The position numbers were made by a program, and so were the translations under genes. DNA of 10,712 nucleotides from Synechococcales cyanobacterium PMM_0073 (GTDB lineage Bacteria > Cyanobacteriota > Cyanobacteriia > Elainellales > Elainellaceae). The DNA is taken from assembly GCA_949127695.1 (NCBI GenBank), contig CASBQH010000409.1, forward strand, positions 1 through 10,712. Direction: 5' to 3'. Below, one piece after another: positions 6,699 through 10,712 of the stretch. The notes below the pieces were generated by a model, which searched no databases, was not told where the DNA came from, and saw only the letters and a list, made by a program, of their open reading frames with translations. The number at the start of each line of letters is the position of its first letter. Positions within the stretch are counted from its first letter, which is position 1.

Positions 6699-8402
6699 CT
6701 ACTCCATGCTAACGCCGCGAAAAGTAGCCGGACGAGTCCGCGTCGCCACCGGAGCCTGCTCAATTTTGCGGGCTGTCACCTGCTGCGAGCGGAAGTAGCT
6801 CTGCCAGAGTTCGGGCGCGTTTAGCGTCACACCGCCATGCTCGGTAATCCGCTGCCGCACCTGACAGAGCACGGGCGTATTCACGCAGGCTCCGGCAATA
6901 ATCACCTGGCCTTTGGTTAGGGCGGGCAATTCCTTCAGCAAATCGCGCCCCGCCGCCTCCACGCCATATTTAAGGCTGTCTTGATCGACCGGATTGACAA
7001 TCCGCATCATAAACTGGCTCATGCACTGCGATAGCACGTCGGCATCCAGCTTGCCGGGACGCTGCGTAATCAAGCCCATGCCTAAGCCAAACTTGCGGCC
7101 TTCGCTGAGAATCGTGCGGAGGATCATCTTGCAGCGCGAAGGCTCGTGAGCCGGGGCAAACCGATGCGCCTCTTCCACCAAAATAAACACCGGATAGGGC
7201 AGAAAGTTCTCGTCGTCAGGCCGCAGCAGCTCCTTCTGGGTGTTCATCCGGGCATGGCTGGCTTGGCGTAGCACCGTGGCGCAGATCACCTGCTGCTCCT
7301 CTTGGCTAATCTCGTTCATTTGCAGCACCGTCACCTGACCGGGCTCAAACAGATCTTTGGGAGCCAAGTGATCGAGCGAGTGGAAGTAGGGCGAACGCGC
7401 CAGCCGCTCTAGCTTCCATTCCAGCGCCGGAGCCGAAGAACCCAGCTTTTCGTTGCCGTTTTCGTCTATCGTTGAGTCGGCTTCCACCACCGCCGCAATC
7501 AAGTCCTGGATGCCCCAGCGGAAGTTGCCATGCTTATGCCGCCGCAGGATCGTGAAGGCTTTGTTGAGGATCGACTGTTGGCGGTCGCTCATTTCCGGCA
7601 GCAGGCTGAGGATATCGTAGTAGTCGAGCGAGGAAATCCGGATGCGGATATCTTCCGGCTTGAGGATCTGGACTTTGGGCGCGTAGCCGTCGGCGGTGAA
7701 GGCCGCGTGACCGCGCATTTCGGCCAGCGTGCCATATTCGCCATGCGGATCAAAAATTAGCACCGCCGCCCGGTTGTGCGGCAGCAGCAGCTCTTCCACC
7801 AGCACGCCCGCCGTGTAAGACTTGCCGGAGCCGGTTCCGGCCAGAATTGCCATATGCGTACTCACCAGCTCCTTCACATCTAGCGCCACCGGCACTGCGC
7901 CCAAATCTCGCAGCAGCAGCGATCCCACATGCGCCGAACCCACCTCACCGGGCTGCTTTTTGCTCAGCACCTGCCGCAGGCTCTCGTCGCTGCACAGATA
8001 CACCCTGGCTCCCGGATCGGGCGTGACGCGCGGGTTGATGAAGCCCAAGGCGCGGTGAAAATGGCCAATCACATCCACCGTGACTTCGTAGAGTTCGGGG
8101 TTGGGATGGACAAAGCCAATCAGCGCCGCTACCACATCAGGGCTGACCTCGGTATCGGCAAAGATCCGATCCGGCAAATGGTCGATCAGGCAGCGCTCTG
8201 AGATTTTGCCCAGAATTTGCAGCTGGTTGCCGGATGGCTCTGCCGGAATCTCATAGTAGACGAACTCGCCAATCCGTACCTGCTGATTATCGGCGGTAAT
8301 AAACAGATATTGGTTGCCATCTTCACCCGGCCCTTTCACCGTGCCAATTGCCTTGGGCAGAGCCTGAGTCGGAGCCAAATGGGAGAGCGCATCTAAAGCC
8401 AT
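6699..8402 (-). CDS. HerA/DUF87-type ATPase (DNA translocase family)
   Basis: A 567-residue P-loop ATPase of the HerA-FtsK superfamily. An N-terminal beta-rich HAS-barrel-like region (about residues 15-125) precedes the ATPase core. Walker A is GTGSGKS (189-195), followed by LIFDPHGEYG (215-224), which is typical of HerA. Walker B is FILVEEAH (406-413) with catalytic Glu410 or Glu411. Then come SEGRKFGLGMGLITQRPG (433-450), which holds the likely sensor and arginine-finger residues, and RIVNPVDQDSLKYG (467-480). HerA proteins are hexameric DNA pumps, and in archaea they work with the NurA nuclease in end resection. No NurA, Mre11, Rad50 or SIR2 gene is visible here. The start is set at ATG 8402 (MALDALSHLA): the open frame extends 36 codons further to 8510, but that extension lacks domain character and ATG 8402 begins just before the barrel. 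There is no Shine-Dalgarno. Family assignment is firm; the cellular role is not known from the sequence. Confidence 0.92.
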   Translation of the reverse strand: MALDALSHLAPTQALPKAIGTVKGPGEDGNQYLFITADNQQVRIGEFVYYEIPAEPSGNQLQILGKISERCLIDHLPDRIFADTEVSPDVVAALIGFVHPNPELYEVTVDVIGHFHRALGFINPRVTPDPGARVYLCSDESLRQVLSKKQPGEVGSAHVGSLLLRDLGAVPVALDVKELVSTHMAILAGTGSGKSYTAGVLVEELLLPHNRAAVLIFDPHGEYGTLAEMRGHAAFTADGYAPKVQILKPEDIRIRISSLDYYDILSLLPEMSDRQQSILNKAFTILRRHKHGNFRWGIQDLIAAVVEADSTIDENGNEKLGSSAPALEWKLERLARSPYFHSLDHLAPKDLFEPGQVTVLQMNEISQEEQQVICATVLRQASHARMNTQKELLRPDDENFLPYPVFILVEEAHRFAPAHEPSRCKMILRTILSEGRKFGLGMGLITQRPGKLDADVLSQCMSQFMMRIVNPVDQDSLKYGVEAAGRDLLKELPALTKGQVIIAGACVNTPVLCQVRQRITEHGGVTLNAPELWQSYFRSQQVTARKIEQAPVATRTRPATFRGVSME

Positions 8403-8597
8403 GACAATCAAAAAAGTAGAAGGGGAGCTAAAGAGGGGGCACAACCTCGTAGGACTACGCTTGTGGTCCCATCCGGAAGATGGATTTGCAACGAAACGTA
8501 GAGAAAACACGGATAGCGTCTGCGGATTCTGCCTGTATCTTTAAAGTAGCGGTGCGTAAATCAAGCGGTGGCTGAGTTCCAAGGCTGAACATTTGAA

Positions 8598-8717
8598 CTA
8601 GGGGCTGATTCAAGATTAATCGCAAATTGGTTGGCTGGCGCGATTTTCTCAAGATTTTTACGAAGTTTTTCAAGGTGTAGCGGCTCTGAACCAGCGTTAT
8701 TGGGATCTAGCCCCTAG
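8598..8717. repeat. 9-bp inverted repeat with 102-bp spacer
   Basis: CTAGGGGCT (8598-8606) is the exact reverse complement of AGCCCCTAG (8709-8717). The right arm also lies inside a smaller palindrome, CTAG-CCC-CTAG (8707-8717). The arms do not extend outward. They could pair in a transcript, be two binding sites for one regulator, or be chance. Confidence 0.35.
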
Positions 8718-8770
8718 ATTTTGGAATTGTTTCGGTCTGACCTCAGCAGAATTCTCCGTATGGAGTTGGT

Positions 8771-8890
8771 ATGGAACTGATCACGTTTGATTTCGGTGAA
8801 GAGAGTCGATACAGCCCTTCTGCTTGGCCACTTCTTGTCCATCAGCGGGAACGCTCTAACTCAAGTTTGTCTGAACTGTTGATCGAATGA
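8771..8890 (+). CDS. Possible 39-residue leader peptide or small protein
   Basis: A short ORF beginning MELITFDFGEES and ending LSELLIE. It is preceded by GGAG (8762-8765) five bases before the ATG, a better ribosome-binding site than almost any other gene here has. It stops at TGA 8888-8890, 21 bp before the histidine kinase ATG and in the same reading frame; no other stop lies between them. Codon use lacks the G/C-ending bias of the neighbours, which argues against a long-standing protein gene. There is no membrane segment or known motif. Options are a regulatory leader peptide coupled to the kinase, a small partner protein, a former N-terminus cut off by a nonsense change, or a chance ORF. 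A 6-codon ORF (8760-8780) overlaps its start. Confidence 0.35.
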   Translation: MELITFDFGEESRYSPSAWPLLVHQRERSNSSLSELLIE

Positions 8891-8896
8891 TCGAAT
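8881..8896 (+). repeat. Perfect 8-bp tandem repeat
   Basis: GATCGAAT is repeated directly, with the TGA stop of the 39-codon ORF spanning the junction. Losing one copy would shift the frame by 8 bp and end the small ORF at a different TGA soon after, so copy number affects how this ORF ends relative to the kinase gene. Confidence 0.8.
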
Positions 8897-8911
8897 TTTC
8901 CTGAGCTAGCC

Positions 8912-10435
8912 ATGGCAACCCCACCTCTCGCCCCCCAATCCGATCTGCCGCAGTCGCCCGCGCGGCCAAACCGGGCAGCTAGTCCCAACAAGCAGGCGCT
9001 AAGTAAACAAGCGCTACTGCAAACCATCGCGCAGCTCCAGCAGCAGCTTGAACAGCAGCAGCAGCGCCAGCAGCTAATTGACCAACTCACCAGCGCCATT
9101 CGCAACAGCCGCGACCTCAACCAGATCTATCAGCAGGCTGTCACTGACCTAGTCCAAACCATGCAGGTGCGCCGAGGCTGGCTGCTGCTGTTCAAATACA
9201 GCGATCCGCGCCAGCGCCACAGCCAAAACGGCAGCATTCCCAAGACTAAAGCGACGCTAGTGGCCGAATCCTGGCTGGAGGGCGATCAACCTGCCCCTGA
9301 GCTGGAGCCATTTTGGGCTTCAGACTGTCGCTTCTGCCAGATGATCTTGACAGGCGAGCCGCAGGTGATTTGCTCAGGACTCGATCAGCTCGGCTCAGCG
9401 GCTCCTCAGCCCGACCCGATCTTTCATCTGGAGCAACTCCCGGCTCTGCTGATGGTGCCTTTAGAAAGCCAGGGCACTGTATTGGGCTGTTTGGCCTTAC
9501 AGCAGCAGGCGCAGGACTGGTCGGCAGATCAGCTGGCATTTTTGCGGCTGGTGGCGGCACAGCTGAGTACGGCAATTATCCAAACCCGCAGCTTTCACCA
9601 GGTACAGGCGGTGGTGCAGGAGCGTACCGCCCAGCTTCAGCGCAGCCTAGAAGTGCAGGCCAAGCTCTATGAAAAAACCCGACAGCAGGTCGATCAGCTC
9701 CGCAAAATGAACGCCGAGCGCGAGGAGTTTCTCAGCACGATTAGCCATGAGCTGCTCACGCCGCTAACCAGCATGGGCTTGGCGATCCGAATGCTGCGCC
9801 AGAGCGAGCTAGGCAGCAGTCGCCAGCAGCGATACCTAGATATTTTGGATCAGCAATGTCTGCGCGAAACCGGCCTAATTAACGATCTGCTGGCGCTGCG
9901 GAAGCTAGAAACGCTCGCCCCCCCAACCTTGCAAAAGCTGGATTTGCGGCAGCTAATTGAAACCCTCAGCCAGTCTGTGTCCGAGTCTTGGCAAGAAAAA
10001 GAGCTGGAGCTTTTGGTGCATTTGCCTGCCCGCCCGCTGGCTTTCTACAGCGATAGCGACAGCCTGCATCGGGCGCTGCTAGAGCTATTAACCAACGCTC
10101 GCAAATATTCTGATCCGGGCAGCACCGTCGAGCTGAGGGTAGATTGCCAGGGCGATTTGCGCGCAAGACAGATTGTAATTAGCATCGGCAACCGGGGAGC
10201 TGGAATTTCGCCGGCGGAAATGCCCTACATTTTTGACAAATTCCGGCGCGGCCAAGGTGTGACGCAGCAGGCGATTCAGGGCACAGGGCTGGGGCTGGCG
10301 CTGGTGAAGGGCTTGGTGGAGCATCTAGACGGCACAATTACCGCCTCTAGTTGTCCGGTTGGAGAAATTTGGGAAACCTGGTTTACAATGACGCTGCCTC
10401 AGGCCGCAGAAGGGCAGATTCACGTCAGCGCTTGA
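8912..10435 (+). CDS. GAF-domain sensor histidine kinase
   Basis: A 507-residue two-component kinase with no signal peptide or membrane helix, so probably cytoplasmic. A Pro-rich start (residues 1-25) leads into a Gln-rich coiled coil (about 33-62). A GAF domain (about 65-222) and a signalling coiled coil (225-270) follow. The dimerisation/phosphoacceptor domain has the H-box STISHELLTPLTS (275-287) with His279. The ATP-binding domain has the N-box LLELLTNARKYS (389-400), the G1 box GNRGAGIS (426-433), F-box-like FDKFRRG (441-447) and the G2 box GTGLGLALVKG (457-467). The G1 Asp of the usual D-x-G-x-G is replaced by Asn427. The GAF region carries Cys139, Cys142 and Cys154, a possible metal or redox site. 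No response regulator gene is adjacent, so it is an orphan kinase. ATG 8912 has only weak GAG upstream. GAF/HisKA order recalls Hik2/CSK kinases, but I cannot assign orthology. Confidence 0.94.
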   Translation: MATPPLAPQSDLPQSPARPNRAASPNKQALSKQALLQTIAQLQQQLEQQQQRQQLIDQLTSAIRNSRDLNQIYQQAVTDLVQTMQVRRGWLLLFKYSDPRQRHSQNGSIPKTKATLVAESWLEGDQPAPELEPFWASDCRFCQMILTGEPQVICSGLDQLGSAAPQPDPIFHLEQLPALLMVPLESQGTVLGCLALQQQAQDWSADQLAFLRLVAAQLSTAIIQTRSFHQVQAVVQERTAQLQRSLEVQAKLYEKTRQQVDQLRKMNAEREEFLSTISHELLTPLTSMGLAIRMLRQSELGSSRQQRYLDILDQQCLRETGLINDLLALRKLETLAPPTLQKLDLRQLIETLSQSVSESWQEKELELLVHLPARPLAFYSDSDSLHRALLELLTNARKYSDPGSTVELRVDCQGDLRARQIVISIGNRGAGISPAEMPYIFDKFRRGQGVTQQAIQGTGLGLALVKGLVEHLDGTITASSCPVGEIWETWFTMTLPQAAEGQIHVSA

Positions 10436-10508
10436 GGCTGAGTACAATTAGCTCAAGTAGCTCAGGCGAAAAATCAGCGGGTTCAGCTGCAAATTTGGAG
10501 TGGTGAGG
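10436..10508. other. Short gap between histidine kinase and SRPBCC gene
   Basis: A 73-bp gap. TACAAT at 10443-10448 resembles a -10 element, but no suitably spaced -35 is seen. TAGCTCAAG and TAGCTCAGG lie side by side (10449-10466). There is no hairpin with a T-run, so transcription from the kinase gene may continue into the next gene. Confidence 0.35.
10497..10500 (+). promoter_or_regulatory. Ribosome-binding site candidate of the SRPBCC gene
   Basis: GGAG stands eight bases before ATG 10509, a suitable Shine-Dalgarno distance. A second purine run, GAGG, touches the ATG and is too close for it. This supports 10509 as the first of several possible in-frame starts. Confidence 0.5.
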
Positions 10509-10568
10509 ATGACCGAGGGCATGACCAAAGAGATGACGGAAGCGATGACGGCAGGAATGATCGACGCT
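10509..10568 (+). repeat. Degenerate 12-bp repeat, five units, each starting ATG
   Basis: Five consecutive 12-bp units start at 10509, 10521, 10533, 10545 and 10557. The first four begin ATGAC and the fifth begins ATGAT. They encode MT-plus-two-residue units in frame, followed by MIDA. Units differ mostly in the last six bases. Confidence 0.85.
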
Positions 10569-10712
10569 GCGCTGGATGATGCATCAGATCCTGCATTTAT
10601 CAGCGATGTCGAGATCTCTAGCCAAGCCGAAGGGCGGCAGCGGCAGATCACGGCCAAAATCTGGATTCCTTGCTCGGTGGAGCAGCTCTGGCAAATTTTG
10701 ACCAGCTATGAC
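10509..10712 (+). CDS. SRPBCC/START-like protein, N-terminal part
   Basis: The first 68 codons of a gene cut off by the window end. Residues 45-68 (GRQRQITAKIWIPCSVEQLWQILTSYD) match the beginning of cyanobacterial SRPBCC-fold proteins annotated as cyclase/dehydrase or polyketide cyclase: a first beta strand, then a PxSVEQLWQILTSYD helix. These proteins have a helix-grip fold with a hydrophobic pocket, and their ligands are mostly unknown. The first 16 residues are a repeat (MTEG MTKE MTEA MTAG), followed by an acidic stretch (MIDAALDDASD). Five in-frame Met codons at four-codon steps make the true start ambiguous; 10509 is favoured by GGAG at 10497. No signal peptide is visible. It lies 73 bp after the histidine kinase gene and may be co-transcribed with it. 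The family call rests on a short segment. Confidence 0.75.
   Translation, partial: MTEGMTKEMTEAMTAGMIDAALDDASDPAFISDVEISSQAEGRQRQITAKIWIPCSVEQLWQILTSYD

Larger units (their letters stand above)
8403..8911. promoter_or_regulatory. Divergent intergenic region, HerA gene / histidine kinase
   Basis: This 509-bp stretch is less GC-rich and less codon-like than its neighbours. It must contain the promoter of the HerA unit and probably that of the histidine kinase. Visible elements are a 9-bp inverted repeat (8598-8606 with 8709-8717), a repeated TCAAGATT (near 8610 and 8649), a 39-codon ORF (8771-8890) and a perfect 8-bp tandem repeat (8881-8896). I found no convincing -35/-10 pair, tRNA or known riboswitch. 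Confidence 0.5.

Noticed and set aside
6699..8402. Anti-phage HerA system (with SIR2 or DUF4297 partner)
   Set aside because: No partner effector gene is present nearby and the neighbours look like ordinary chromosomal genes.
8403..8510. N-terminal extension of the HerA-type gene by 36 codons to an upstream start
   Set aside because: The extension has no domain character. ATG 8402 begins just before the barrel-like region and gives a normal family length.
8455..8673. 72-codon minus-strand ORF in the divergent region
   Set aside because: It starts with TTG, has no ribosome-binding site and no recognisable motif, and lies in DNA without coding bias.
8842..9120. 92-codon Cys/Ser-rich minus-strand ORF over the histidine kinase start
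   Set aside because: Its Cys/Ser/Trp runs arise from the complement of the CAG-rich coiled-coil codons of the kinase.
1..10712. CRISPR arrays, tRNA or rRNA genes, insertion sequences, phage attachment sites
   Set aside because: No spaced repeat array, cloverleaf, transposase or terminal inverted repeats were seen on either strand.

Overview
The window looks like chromosomal DNA of a cyanobacterium. The best evidence is a complete chlI (Mg-chelatase ATPase subunit), closely similar along its length to cyanobacterial ChlI as I remember it. Supporting evidence comes from neighbours that resemble cyanobacterial protein families: a serine/threonine kinase with an [14 protein letters not shown] activation segment, a small exported protein ending in a WCNDN-containing domain, a GAF histidine kinase and an SRPBCC protein. 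Most genes lack a clear Shine-Dalgarno sequence, which is common in cyanobacteria. I found no GCGATCGC (HIP1) octamer, so the lineage may be one without HIP1 enrichment. I cannot name the genus.

Layout. Positions 1-179 are non-coding DNA upstream of gltX. Then, on the + strand, come gltX (180-1634), a secreted protein overlapping it by 4 bp (1631-2203) and a small helical protein of unknown function (2234-2626), probably one transcription unit. A sigma-70-like protein (3329-2643, minus) converges on this unit and diverges from chlI (3557-4621, plus, GTG start) across a 227-bp shared upstream region. Next is a minus-strand block in transcription order: a HerA/DUF87-type ATPase (8402-6699), a four-segment membrane protein (6625-6212) and a transmembrane Ser/Thr kinase (6111-4633), whose 3' end lies 11 bp from that of chlI. 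A 509-bp divergent region separates the HerA gene from a GAF-domain histidine kinase (8912-10435, plus). The window ends inside an SRPBCC/START-like gene (10509 onward, plus).

How the genes work together. GltX makes Glu-tRNA, which in cyanobacteria feeds both translation and tetrapyrrole synthesis. ChlI acts at the branch point where protoporphyrin IX is committed to chlorophyll. The two genes are nevertheless separated by three others, so this is not a dedicated pathway operon. The rest is mainly signalling (one Ser/Thr kinase, one histidine kinase, one sigma-like protein) plus a DNA-translocase-type ATPase.

I do not see a clear new multi-gene system. The signals most worth a second look are: a 39-codon ORF with a good Shine-Dalgarno sequence, in the same frame as the histidine kinase and separated from it by one TGA; a Cys-x-x-Cys plus a third Cys in that kinase's GAF region; a 12-bp periodic repeat giving five in-frame Met codons at the start of the SRPBCC gene; a spaced direct repeat between chlI and the sigma-like gene; and a HerA-type ATPase with no NurA partner beside a membrane protein and a kinase.
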